NCBI GenBank assembly: GCA_903923905.1
Contig: CAIXZH010000022.1
Span: forward strand, 1 to 43,504
Direction: 5' to 3'
DNA: 43,504 nt
From: an uncultured Bacteroidia bacterium
Lineage (GTDB): Bacteria > Bacteroidota > Bacteroidia > Bacteroidales > Prolixibacteraceae
The position numbers and the translations under genes are program-made. Position 1 is the first letter of the stretch. The number at the start of each line of letters is the position of its first letter. This document shows, in pieces, positions 7,976 to 16,708 of this stretch. The notes beneath the pieces were generated by a model, which saw only the letters and a program-made list of their open reading frames with translations, was not told where the DNA came from and did not search any database.

Positions 7976-9508
7976 TTATATTTTAATCAAAACTTTTCCG
8001 GTCATATCTGATGGAATAGCCAGCCCCATAATAGTAAGTAATGTCGGAGCCACATCAGCCAGAATACCATCAAAAGCTTTTGCGCTGGTATGATCTGTTA
8101 CCCAGATAAATGGAACAGGATTTAGGGAATGTGCAGTATTTGCACTACCATCCTTGTTGATCGCATTGTCTGCATTTCCATGGTCTGCAATAATCACAAC
8201 ATCATATCCATTGCCACGTGCAGCTGTAACAACCTCATTGACACATTGATCAATAGATTTAATCGCACTTTGGATTGCAGAATAGACTCCAGTATGACCA
8301 ACCATATCGCCATTTGCAAAATTAAGACAGATAAAATCGGCACTCTTTGCCTTAATCTCCGCAACAATAGCATCCTTGACCAAAAAAGCTGACATTTCTG
8401 GTTGAAGATCGTAAGTTGCAACCTTCGGTGAAGGAATCATAATTCGCCGCTCACCGGAAAATTCTGTTTCGCGGCCCCCGGAGAAAAAGAAAGTCACATG
8501 CGGATATTTCTCAGTTTCAGCAATTCTGATCTGATTAAGACCTGCCTTCGAAACTGTTTCACCCATCGTATTTTGAACATTGTCCTTGTTGAAAATAACA
8601 TTAATCCCTTTGAAAGAGGATTTATAGTTTGTCATCGTGTACCATTGCAAAGGTATTGTATTCATCCCCTGTTCGTGGTGATTCTCCTGGGTAAAGACGA
8701 TTGTGAGTTCGCGTAATCTGTCGGTACGGTAATTAAAACAGATCACAACATCTCCCTCTTTAATGGTTGAAAGCGGCTGACCCTGATCATCGGTAAAGAC
8801 TATTGGATGAATGAATTCGTCTGTAATCCCTTCATCATACGACTCCTGAATAGAGGCCAGGATATCCTTGCTCTTCCTCCCCTCCCCCTTGGTAAGCAGA
8901 TCATAGGCCAATTTAATACGATTCCAGTTTGTATCGCGGTCCATCCCGTAATATCGTCCGATCAGCGAGGCAAACCGGGCATTTGTATTTTCAAGTGCTT
9001 TAAGATCCTCCTTAACAAAGTCAAAAGCGGAACGGGGATCAGTGTCGCGCCCGTCAGTCATCCCATGTATGAAAACCTTTTCCAGTCCATGCTCAGTTGC
9101 AATTTGTGCAAGTGCAACCATATGGAGACTAAGTGCATGAACACCACCAGGACCAATCAATCCGATCAGATGTACCTGTTTGTTATTCTCTCTGGCATAT
9201 TTATAGGCCCTAAGAATCTGGGGATTGCTCCACAAGGTTTTCTCTCTGACCGCCTTATTTATTTTTACTAAATCCTGATATAGAACTCGCCCGGCACCAA
9301 TATTCAGGTGGCCCACTTCCGAGTTCCCCATTTGGCCATCAGGTAACCCGACATTTTCACCACTGGTCAACAATTGGCTATGAGGGTATTTTTCATATAA
9401 GGAATCAATGAAAGGAGTTGGTGTAGAGTAAATTACATCTGATTCGGTTTTGTCGCCGATTCCCCAACCATCCAGGATCATCAGCATGGTTCTTTGAATA
9501 TCTGCCAT
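7976..9508 (-). CDS. gpmI: 2,3-bisphosphoglycerate-independent phosphoglycerate mutase
   Basis: 510-residue cytoplasmic glycolytic/gluconeogenic enzyme interconverting 3- and 2-phosphoglycerate. It is of the alkaline-phosphatase superfamily and depends on manganese. MLMILDGWGIGD at the N-terminus gives the first metal Asp. GQMGNSEVGHLNIGAGR contains the catalytic Ser63, which forms the phosphoserine intermediate. HGMTDGRDTDP, RYYGMDRD and the C-terminal metal block NFANGDMVGHTG / IIADHGNADN are all intact. Length equals the family norm. It is the first gene of a probable two-gene unit with DUF3109, preceded by a TAnnTTTG box 37 bases upstream of the start. Confidence 0.98.
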   Translation of the reverse strand: MADIQRTMLMILDGWGIGDKTESDVIYSTPTPFIDSLYEKYPHSQLLTSGENVGLPDGQMGNSEVGHLNIGAGRVLYQDLVKINKAVREKTLWSNPQILRAYKYARENNKQVHLIGLIGPGGVHALSLHMVALAQIATEHGLEKVFIHGMTDGRDTDPRSAFDFVKEDLKALENTNARFASLIGRYYGMDRDTNWNRIKLAYDLLTKGEGRKSKDILASIQESYDEGITDEFIHPIVFTDDQGQPLSTIKEGDVVICFNYRTDRLRELTIVFTQENHHEQGMNTIPLQWYTMTNYKSSFKGINVIFNKDNVQNTMGETVSKAGLNQIRIAETEKYPHVTFFFSGGRETEFSGERRIMIPSPKVATYDLQPEMSAFLVKDAIVAEIKAKSADFICLNFANGDMVGHTGVYSAIQSAIKSIDQCVNEVVTAARGNGYDVVIIADHGNADNAINKDGSANTAHSLNPVPFIWVTDHTSAKAFDGILADVAPTLLTIMGLAIPSDMTGKVLIKI

Positions 9509-9544
9509 ATCTTTCTTTATTGAGTTAACTGTTTAAAATCCCTG

Positions 9545-9552
9545 CAAAAGTA
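9545..9552 (-). promoter_or_regulatory. Candidate -7 promoter box for gpmI
   Basis: The minus strand reads TACTTTTG, a perfect match to TAnnTTTG, placed 37 bases before the gpmI start codon. I see no exact TTTG at -33. Confidence 0.45.
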
Positions 9553-9672
9553 CCGTTTTTTGGTCCAATGAAAAAATGGTATAATTACCTGAATTGAGAT
9601 TTAACGATTTGATAGTAAAAATTTCCAAATTATGGTAATCCATTATATTACGATAATCGGAGAGTTTTGTTC

Positions 9673-9709
9673 AAAAAAAAGGTGAAACCTCTGGAAGATT
9701 TCACCTTTT
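9673..9709 (-). terminator. Rho-independent terminator of the DUF1573 gene
   Basis: A perfect 11-bp inverted repeat (9677-9687 with 9699-9709, 11-base loop) is followed on the minus strand by eight T (9673-9680). It sits 20 bases after the stop of the DUF1573 gene. Confidence 0.85.
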
Positions 9710-9728
9710 CCCTAAAACTAAACCTTGA

Positions 9729-10190
9729 TCATTTTGGCGCAACAACAGGTGCTGGTTTTGCAGCAGGTGCAGGTGCAGGATTAGGATTAGGCAACACGGT
9801 CCCTTTGATCTGCAAAACCACAGGATTTGGATCGGCATTTGTAGTAACCGTAATGGTTTTTACAAATATGCCTGGTGTTGCTGCATTGTAGGTCGCAGAA
9901 ACAGTAGCACTTTGTCCTGCCGCAATTGGTGCCTGGGCATATTTCAGGTTTGTACAACCACATGAAGCCTTAGCAGAACTGATAATCAATGGCTCTTTAC
10001 CGGCATTTGTCAAGGTGAACTCTGCAGTTTTCGGAATATTAAAAGCGATACTTCCAAAGTCATTGATCAACTTATCCCATTTTGCAACAGGTGCATTTGG
10101 GTTTGCCGGAGCTGCAGGCGGAGTTGTTTGAGCATTAAGTTGTATAGCAGCAAACAGTGGAAGAACTAACAAAAGAATTAATTTTTTCAT
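9729..10190 (-). CDS. DUF1573 secreted protein
   Basis: 153-residue exported protein: signal peptide ending near AIQLNAQ, then an Ala/Pro-rich linker, a single immunoglobulin-like DUF1573 domain (about 35-130, with ISSAKASCGCTNLKYAQAPIAAGQSATV) and a low-complexity Pro/Ala tail. The SCGCT motif is the hallmark of DUF1573, a family abundant in Bacteroidota envelopes with no established function. It is monocistronic, with a strong terminator immediately downstream and 260 bases before the next minus-strand gene upstream ends. Confidence 0.88.
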   Translation of the reverse strand: MKKLILLLVLPLFAAIQLNAQTTPPAAPANPNAPVAKWDKLINDFGSIAFNIPKTAEFTLTNAGKEPLIISSAKASCGCTNLKYAQAPIAAGQSATVSATYNAATPGIFVKTITVTTNADPNPVVLQIKGTVLPNPNPAPAPAAKPAPVVAPK

Positions 10191-10367
10191 TTTACAAGAT
10201 ATTGATTATTTGACAATGCAAATATGTAATATTTTTCACGGATTTTTTACTCAACTATCATAAAACAAACAATTTCGTATACAAAATTTTCTTAAAAAAA
10301 CAGTTAAAATTGGATCAATTTTATTATATCCCTGTATTCCAGATTATTACAAATTATCGCAAAGATG

Positions 10368-10402
10368 ATTCATCAAAAATTAATTCATAAGTTTTGATGA
10401 AT
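10368..10402. terminator. Hairpin downstream of the ABC operon, weak terminator candidate
   Basis: A perfect 11-bp inverted repeat (10368-10378 with 10392-10402, 13-base loop) lies about 50 bases after the ABC ATPase stop. There is no T-tract on either side, so it may be an mRNA-stabilising hairpin instead. Confidence 0.35.
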
Positions 10403-10450
10403 TACAAGTTGAAATGAATTAAAAGTTGAAATCCAGGTTAATGGAACTCA

Positions 10451-11467
10451 TTACCTTTCCAAAGAATTCAGGTATCTGCAAAGCGATAACAAGGAGTTGA
10501 ATTTTATCTGTTTTGTGAGGTGAATGACTGTCCATTCCTGATAATTGACGATAATGGTAATATCTGCAGGATCGGTTAAGTTAACCACCTCAAATCCATT
10601 ACGGGCTAGTGCTTTTATTGTCCAATCCATTGCTATTCCTTCACCATGCACATGAGCAACCTTTTTGGTCAGTTTTCGAATTCGGAAATCGCCCTTCTCC
10701 CGATCAAAATAGAGATGTTTACTATGAAATATGGCATCAAAATTGCCATTAAGAATCAGGTCTTCAGGGGCTCCCTGTTCAACCGAATCTTCAAGCATTA
10801 GCCAAAGGCGATCAGACTCAGCAATGGCTGTTGTCAGATCGTGTGTCGAAAACAGGATTGTTTTCTCTTTTTCACTGGCCAGCTGGTGTAAAATATGTAC
10901 AATCTCATATTTATTCGAAAGGTCGAGAAACGCAGTAGGCTCATCGAGTACGATTATTTCAGTATTTTGTGCCAGTGATCTGGCAATCATCACCTTTTGT
11001 CGCTCACCGTCAGAGAGGTGGTTCACCATCCGATATTCATATCCCTGCAATCCAACTGCTGAAATGGCTTCCTCAATTAGGTAGTGATCTTCATCCAGCA
11101 ACTTACCAAACCAATTCGTATAGGGATAGCGCCCCAGTGAGACCAGGTCAAAAACTGAAAGATTTGAAACTTTAATGATCTCAGTTGATACAAAGCTCAT
11201 TAACAAGGCAAGTTCCTTTTCGCGATAAGTAGAAATCAGTTTTCCGCAAATCCGAAAATCACCCTCCACAGAAGGTTGAAATCCTGCTATTGTCCGTAAC
11301 AGCGTACTCTTACCAATGCCGTTCTCCCCAATCACCGCTACGAGTTCTCCCTTGAGTGCATAAACCGATATCGCTGATTTTATGATTTTATGAGCCTTTG
11401 ACTTTCCCAGGTAACCTATTGAGGCATTGGATAAGTCAATAATTTTATCCTGTTGATCAGATTTCAT
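10451..11467 (-). CDS. ABC transporter ATP-binding protein, FecE/BtuD type
   Basis: 338-residue ATPase of an iron-siderophore or cobalamin importer. Walker A is GENGIGKST (about 47-55), the signature LSDGERQKV (about 151-159), Walker B IIVLDEPTAFLD (about 171-182) and the switch His is in FSTHDL. The catalytic part ends near residue 250. About 85 further residues (beginning near VAHVHGEGIAMDW and ending in a short helical part) are longer than E. coli BtuD/FecE and form an extra C-terminal domain that I have seen in Bacteroidota members. The start overlaps the permease stop by 4 bases, implying translational coupling in the order binding protein, permease, ATPase. Confidence 0.93.
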   Translation of the reverse strand: MKSDQQDKIIDLSNASIGYLGKSKAHKIIKSAISVYALKGELVAVIGENGIGKSTLLRTIAGFQPSVEGDFRICGKLISTYREKELALLMSFVSTEIIKVSNLSVFDLVSLGRYPYTNWFGKLLDEDHYLIEEAISAVGLQGYEYRMVNHLSDGERQKVMIARSLAQNTEIIVLDEPTAFLDLSNKYEIVHILHQLASEKEKTILFSTHDLTTAIAESDRLWLMLEDSVEQGAPEDLILNGNFDAIFHSKHLYFDREKGDFRIRKLTKKVAHVHGEGIAMDWTIKALARNGFEVVNLTDPADITIIVNYQEWTVIHLTKQIKFNSLLSLCRYLNSLER

Positions 11468-12522
11468 AGTCTGGCGGTATTTTTATTCCGGATAATGATC
11501 CAGATTACGATCGGAATTCCAAGCAATGCGGTGACAGAATTGACTGGAAGTGTGGCTTCTGAGCCTGGTAGTTGAGATAGTATATCGCTGACCAGCATCA
11601 TCAAAGCTCCGATTAAGATCGTTCCAGGGACAAGCAAACTATGTTTTGCGGTACGTAACGTCATTCGTGCAATGTGCGGAACCGCAATTCCGATGAACCC
11701 AATGGGTCCGCAAAAGGCGGTAATACTACCTGCAAGAATAGCCGTAGAAAGAAAGACCACCATCCTTGCAAACACGATATTCATTCCCATACTTCGGGCA
11801 TAGTTTTCTCCCAGTAAAAAGGCATCAAGAAACTTTGAGGAGAGAAAGGCCATCAATATTCCTGTTAAAACTGACGGGAATAGCACTGCCAACTGGACAT
11901 TGGTTACACTCCCCAAACTCCCCATGGTCCAAACAACAAATGACTTTAACATGGATTCATTGCTGAAATACTGCAGTATATTGACAACTGATGAAATGGC
12001 ACTTGAAATCAGTAATCCAAGAATCAGGATCGTCATGATATCCTTAATCCGTGCAGATATAATGACAATCAGTAGCAGGATCAATCCGGACCCAAGCCAT
12101 GCGGCTGCAACGATGCCCCATGAACCTGCAACTGAAATCAAACTTCCGCCCAATAAACCACCGGTTCCTAGTACGAGCAGTGCAACTCCAAGACTTGCCC
12201 CTGAACTCACTCCCAGAATATAAGGTCCGGCAAGTGGATTTCGGAATACCGTCTGCATTTGTAATCCGGCTACTGACAATGCAGCCCCGGAGAGGATTGC
12301 AGTAACTGCTTTGGGAATACGAAATTGATTAATAATTAATACGACCTGATGGTTGGCGCTATCTGAACGAAAAATTGCCTTCAGTATCTCAGAAATTGGG
12401 ATATAGTAGGATCCAACCAGCAGATCAAGAAGAAAAAAGAGCGGTACAAGAAATGCAAAAACCAATATTACCCTATATCCACGGGTATTCTGCTTGGTTA
12501 TACTTAAAACGTTATCTGCCAC
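11464..12522 (-). CDS. ABC transporter permease, FecCD/BtuC family
   Basis: 352-residue inner-membrane permease with about ten hydrophobic segments. Family landmarks are RIPKAVTAILSGAALSVAGLQMQTVFRNPLAGPYILGVSSGASLG (about 68-113) and FCGPIGFIGIAVPHIARM near residue 270, typical of FecCD/BtuC importers of siderophores, haem or cobalamin. The gene starts two bases after the binding-protein stop and overlaps the ATPase start by four bases. One permease gene suggests a homodimeric channel as in BtuC. The ligand is not determined: there is no TonB receptor beside it and no cobalamin riboswitch that I can recognise upstream. Confidence 0.95.
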   Translation of the reverse strand: MADNVLSITKQNTRGYRVILVFAFLVPLFFLLDLLVGSYYIPISEILKAIFRSDSANHQVVLIINQFRIPKAVTAILSGAALSVAGLQMQTVFRNPLAGPYILGVSSGASLGVALLVLGTGGLLGGSLISVAGSWGIVAAAWLGSGLILLLIVIISARIKDIMTILILGLLISSAISSVVNILQYFSNESMLKSFVVWTMGSLGSVTNVQLAVLFPSVLTGILMAFLSSKFLDAFLLGENYARSMGMNIVFARMVVFLSTAILAGSITAFCGPIGFIGIAVPHIARMTLRTAKHSLLVPGTILIGALMMLVSDILSQLPGSEATLPVNSVTALLGIPIVIWIIIRNKNTARL

Positions 12523-12524
12523 TG

Positions 12525-13673
12525 CTATTGGATACTTTTATAAAAATTAAATAGTTTTACGTTATCGCATTCCGGATGGAAGATTTTCACCAGATCCGAG
12601 AGAATCAGATCAGGTCTTACCACACCTTGCTCCCAGTAATCGTTTCCTCCACGGGAACTCATCTTCAAATTGTTGTTAAATATAGCTTTTTTTTGAACCT
12701 GCGGAAAAGCAGCAAAACGACTGTCGACAGAGATCAGTTCACTAATGGTATTCACGGTGCCACAATTAATCCAGAAATCAGCCTTTGCAGACCGCATGAC
12801 TACCTCTTCAAGAGATACCACAAAGGATTCCCTGGACGGATTATCCTTCCAGAGAAATTCACCGCCCGCATCCCGAATGAGTGTTGCCAGATTCGAATGA
12901 CCACCAGCCATCCACCAGGCATCTTTAAATGGTAGTCCGGTTAAGACAACCGGATGGGTTTTAACATCTCTGACCTTTTGACAAACCGCATTGTAGTTTT
13001 TATCAATCCAGGTAAAGTAATCTGAAGCCTCCTTTTCTTTGTTATAAAAGGCACCTGCAAATTTTATCCATTCGGCCTTTGCCAAAGGACTCTCTTCGAG
13101 ATATTCTCCATTTAAAATGACATTCAGTCCAAGGTCCCTAAGTTTATTCAGAAAACCGGTCACTTCACCTCCGACGCCGTAGGCCATAATCAGATCTGGT
13201 TTCAGACTCAAAATCAACTCATAATTAATACTTTGCTCGTATCCAATATCTGAAATTTCGTTGGCAGCTATTGCTTTTTGAACTTCCGGATCTGATACAT
13301 AGACCGCACCTGATAGCGCTTTTAATGAAGAGATTTCATGGAGTGCGCTTAGGAACCCGATGTGAGAAGTTGAAAGACAAATCACCCGGGTTACAGGGGT
13401 TCTGATGACCTGTTTTCCCGCTAATTCTTTGGGGATATCCTTTGACTTATCGACCAGATAATACTCAAACCCTATCCCTTTTGATTGTTGCCAGGGATCT
13501 GAAACAGTAATTTTTCGGTATTTTCCATAATTTTCGACTGCAAAACCCTTTGCATAACTCACAGGCAGAACCTGCCGGGCAATGTCAGATTCTCCCGGGG
13601 CTTTTCTGCCGGGAGCACAATTGGACATACCAAAGACCAAAAAAGAGAATGCAAAGACAGTGAATCTGGACAT
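12525..13673 (-). CDS. ABC transporter substrate-binding lipoprotein, BtuF/FecB type
   Basis: 382-residue type III periplasmic binding protein. It has a lipoprotein signal with Cys in FGMSNCAPG (about 19). The family core includes RVICLSTSHIGFLSALHEISSLKALSG, then LILSLKPDLIMAYGVGG and AEWIKFAGAFYNKEKEA, which match metal-chelate (iron-siderophore or cobalamin) binding proteins. It opens the three-gene importer operon and begins 37 bases after the stop of the secreted protease gene upstream. Read-through from that gene is possible because no terminator is visible between them. The ligand remains unassigned. Confidence 0.92.
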   Translation of the reverse strand: MSRFTVFAFSFLVFGMSNCAPGRKAPGESDIARQVLPVSYAKGFAVENYGKYRKITVSDPWQQSKGIGFEYYLVDKSKDIPKELAGKQVIRTPVTRVICLSTSHIGFLSALHEISSLKALSGAVYVSDPEVQKAIAANEISDIGYEQSINYELILSLKPDLIMAYGVGGEVTGFLNKLRDLGLNVILNGEYLEESPLAKAEWIKFAGAFYNKEKEASDYFTWIDKNYNAVCQKVRDVKTHPVVLTGLPFKDAWWMAGGHSNLATLIRDAGGEFLWKDNPSRESFVVSLEEVVMRSAKADFWINCGTVNTISELISVDSRFAAFPQVQKKAIFNNNLKMSSRGGNDYWEQGVVRPDLILSDLVKIFHPECDNVKLFNFYKSIQ

Positions 13674-13710
13674 TATTAAATTTTGCCCAAAGTTAATTTA
13701 ACCGGATCAA

Positions 13711-15915
13711 TTATCGGGAATTAATGACCCTGATTTTCATTATCTGCCTGGATTGACCAGTTTCGATGGTCAGAAAATAGACACCTGTGGGTAACTGTCC
13801 GGTTAAAAGTGCCGCTGGAGTATTTAGAAAAAGGTGATGATCCTGGTATACTTTTCGTCCAAGAATATCATACAGTGAAATAGTACTTAACTGTTCTGTT
13901 CCGGTATTCTGAACCATTATATTATCATTCTCACCGGTTTGCTGGTAAATTACCAATCCCGTTTGCTGATAAATAACGACATATTTGTTGGTTATAATGG
14001 TTTTGGGAACAGTGTCTGTAGCTGCAGAATTCTGACAGCCGTTAGCATTAATCAGCAATGAGGTTGATATTCCAAGTTGCGTAATTCCATAAAAGGGTTT
14101 CCAGCCTCCACTTAAAAAGGCAAAGGCATAATTTTTACTCTGCTGTCCCCGATCAGGGGCGCAATAAACGGCAAAGGTATCTGTTGAGGTAGAATAATTA
14201 AGATCAAACCCGATAAAGTACTGATCATGAACCACAACCGGATTGGCCAGCTCGATGTTATTCATACACTGTGCACTAAGCACACTATACGGAAGATCCA
14301 TCGAATACAGTTCTGTATCAGGCAAACCGCTTGTAGTAGATTCATCATAAACTTTTAAAGTAATCTTACTACTAGTTGATTTTGACACCATTTTTGCAAT
14401 ACCTATTGATACTGATGACAATAGGGTCTGTTTGGTTTTTGTGAATTGCTCGGCATAACTGGTAACTCCCATATAGTTATGTCCGGTTTTATAACCACCA
14501 GATTGTTTTGAAACCTTGAATAAGGTGTCTCTTTCTCCTATTGTTGCATTGGTGAACAGTTTGCAGGCATTTGTATTGTCAACAGGATTAAGAGCCGGAA
14601 GCTGTGAAGCACCTGTTCCTGATGGATCAAGCCAATATTTCAATTGCAAATTGGAGGCTTTAAAATGGTCCCATTGCTTACTAAACATGGAAAAAAGATC
14701 ATTCGTCGGATCAGCGCAAGTTGAAGTTCCGCCGGTCAAACTGCCAACCACCATTCTATTTTCATTCAAGAGTGCACAACCAGAGGATCCGGGTTCGGTA
14801 GTGCCAATTGACCATTTTCCCACCACCCAAAAACTTTTCGCAACAAATTCACTGGAAAAAGTACCAATTGTAGGAGCAGATTTATCGACACTGACTTTCT
14901 TAACATCTGCATTGGGGTGGGAGATCGTTGCAGCTGATGAAGGGATGGCCGACGAACGGTCCCATCCTGCATAAAAAGGTCTGAATTCAGCAGGAGGTGA
15001 AGTTTCAAGTTGCATGAGGGCAAAATCAAGGGAATCAGACCGGGCTTTCAAAAAGGCTCCCGACATCGTTTGATCAGAATATCCATTGATACTACTCCTA
15101 CCTGCACCACATGACGGACTTTCATAGTTAAAACAAAAAACGGTTGTCTGGGCATCAATCGAATCAGTTATACAGTGTCCTGCAGTTAACAGGTAAGGTA
15201 TGGTATCCTGTTTGGTATTATTAACCAACGTTCCGGTACAAAGATATTGTCCTCCAATTTCAAGCCGCACTACTGACTGTTTCAATATCAGGAAATTGGC
15301 TGCTTCCGGACAATAAACATCCATATTGCAAAGGCCAGCCTCCCCGATCAGTCTGGATCCAAAAGCGTTCTTATAATCGTGATTAACTGAAGAAATATGA
15401 AGTTCACCGGGATAAGCAGCGGCCTTGGGTTCATTATACTCAACTACAATTTCGTCGCCTGCAATCGGGTACGTCGGGAAATAACCAGAGGATTGTTCAT
15501 TATCCGATGTAAATGCACCTAATACTTTTGAGTGATCTGAAGCGTAAATAAATAAGGACGCACCCTGAGGAATAATCATTTTATCAAAAATAATATTCAG
15601 TGACCAGGCACCCTTTGAACGCAACACAACCCTCCAAATCTTCATATCTCCCTGAACTGTCCAAAGTCCGGAGGATTTAGGTGAAATATCAACTTTAAAG
15701 CTTTTTGCAAATTTGAATGGTTTCAGACGGTTAACATTCACTTGTTCTTCCTTCAGTAATTGAGCGTTATCTACCGCCACCATATCAATGACAGGAACTG
15801 CAGCGACCTTTTCTTTCAAAAAACTAAAGGAGGCCGGAGAACCCCCATAGGACAACTGACCTGAACTTTGGAATGCCAATCCGGTCACTAAAGCTATGAA
15901 GAACAAATACCTCAA
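13711..15915 (-). CDS. Secreted trypsin-like serine protease with T9SS sorting domain
   Basis: 734-residue protein. A signal peptide ends near FQSSGQ. A pro-region of about 200 residues is followed by an S1 protease core. The catalytic triad is visible: His247 in LLTAGHCIT, Asp297 in SLDFALMQLE and Ser378 in EPGSSGCALL. Several cysteines (CNMDVYC, CTGTLV, CFNYESPSCG) resemble lysyl-endopeptidase-like secreted proteases. About 230 residues of beta-rich region follow, and the C-terminus (ISLYDILGRKVYQ...LPTGVYFLTIETG...KIRVINS) is a type A T9SS sorting domain, predicting export across the outer membrane. A short near-duplicate (VVIYQQTGLVIYQQTG) lies just before the sorting domain. Specificity is not deducible. 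Confidence 0.9.
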   Translation of the reverse strand: MRYLFFIALVTGLAFQSSGQLSYGGSPASFSFLKEKVAAVPVIDMVAVDNAQLLKEEQVNVNRLKPFKFAKSFKVDISPKSSGLWTVQGDMKIWRVVLRSKGAWSLNIIFDKMIIPQGASLFIYASDHSKVLGAFTSDNEQSSGYFPTYPIAGDEIVVEYNEPKAAAYPGELHISSVNHDYKNAFGSRLIGEAGLCNMDVYCPEAANFLILKQSVVRLEIGGQYLCTGTLVNNTKQDTIPYLLTAGHCITDSIDAQTTVFCFNYESPSCGAGRSSINGYSDQTMSGAFLKARSDSLDFALMQLETSPPAEFRPFYAGWDRSSAIPSSAATISHPNADVKKVSVDKSAPTIGTFSSEFVAKSFWVVGKWSIGTTEPGSSGCALLNENRMVVGSLTGGTSTCADPTNDLFSMFSKQWDHFKASNLQLKYWLDPSGTGASQLPALNPVDNTNACKLFTNATIGERDTLFKVSKQSGGYKTGHNYMGVTSYAEQFTKTKQTLLSSVSIGIAKMVSKSTSSKITLKVYDESTTSGLPDTELYSMDLPYSVLSAQCMNNIELANPVVVHDQYFIGFDLNYSTSTDTFAVYCAPDRGQQSKNYAFAFLSGGWKPFYGITQLGISTSLLINANGCQNSAATDTVPKTIITNKYVVIYQQTGLVIYQQTGENDNIMVQNTGTEQLSTISLYDILGRKVYQDHHLFLNTPAALLTGQLPTGVYFLTIETGQSRQIMKIRVINSR

Positions 15916-16027
15916 AATTTGAAAATTAAAATTTTGTAAATATACTCTTTCCTTTTATTATTTATTTTATTGGATGATATTTGATCAACTATTTGAACTA
16001 AATTGGAAGACAATTAAATCGTTTAAC

Positions 16028-16441
16028 ATGAAAGTGCTTGTAATATATTGCAAATCGTTTTCCTATCATCCTGCGACAAAAACACTGCCAAATATTGAAA
16101 ATGTAACAGATGTAAAAGCATTCTCAGATTGCATTGCTGCATTCATTCCGGTTGAAGCAGAGGATGAAGAAAAAGAACTCTCCGGAAGGGAAAAAAAATT
16201 GGTCAATCATCTGAAATGGACTGCACGAAAAAATAACACCAACACCATTATTTTGCACTCTTTTGCCCATCTTTCTGATTCAAAAGCATCAATAGAATAT
16301 ACGAAGTCGCTGTTTGACCTGGCACAATTGCGGCTCATTAACGGAGGTTACAAAACAGAACAAACTTCATTTGGCTATTTCCTTGACCTGAATATTGAAG
16401 CTCCGGGATTTTCACTTGCACGGATCTGGGCATCGCTATGA
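16028..16441 (+). CDS. Free-standing threonyl-tRNA synthetase editing domain protein
   Basis: 137 residues from the ATG at 16028. The frame is open further upstream to a start at 15974, but the family begins with MKVLVIYCKSFSYHP, so 16028 is chosen. TIILHSFAHLSDSKAS and TSFGYFLDLNI are hallmark motifs of the archaeal-type ThrRS editing domain (tRNA-Thr_ED, DTD-like fold). The archaeal domain hydrolyses Ser-tRNA(Thr). The reading of a trans-editing factor or related deacylase for this bacterial stand-alone form is inference. It is divergent from the secreted protease and has no cotranscribed partner. It has no signal peptide, so it is cytoplasmic. Confidence 0.82.
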   Translation: MKVLVIYCKSFSYHPATKTLPNIENVTDVKAFSDCIAAFIPVEAEDEEKELSGREKKLVNHLKWTARKNNTNTIILHSFAHLSDSKASIEYTKSLFDLAQLRLINGGYKTEQTSFGYFLDLNIEAPGFSLARIWASL

Positions 16442-16708
16442 AGAAAAAAGGAGAAAAAATCGGTCAACAGGTTTTGGTTTGAGAAAGAGGTGGTTAATGA
16501 TTTCAGGAATTCTTTCCCGGATTGCACAATTTATCGCGAAACATCCATTTAAGTAACAGGAATGATCTAATGTCGTAATTTTATCCTTATAATATGCATA
16601 TAATCAATTTATTATGGCATTGATCCGTCAGACGACGGAGAATATTATAATTCGATATTACTTAAGTTCCAACATGAAAGAATCAGGAATCGATTTCAAT
16701 TATTTCGA

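Noticed and set aside
13674-13710. Cobalamin riboswitch ahead of the ABC importer
   Set aside because: Only 37 bases separate the importer from the upstream gene, too short for this riboswitch.
16442-16708. Search for a terminator or small gene between the convergent editing-domain and buk genes
   Set aside because: Only a short CCGTC/GACGG hairpin near 16626 and very short frames were seen; none is strong enough to list.
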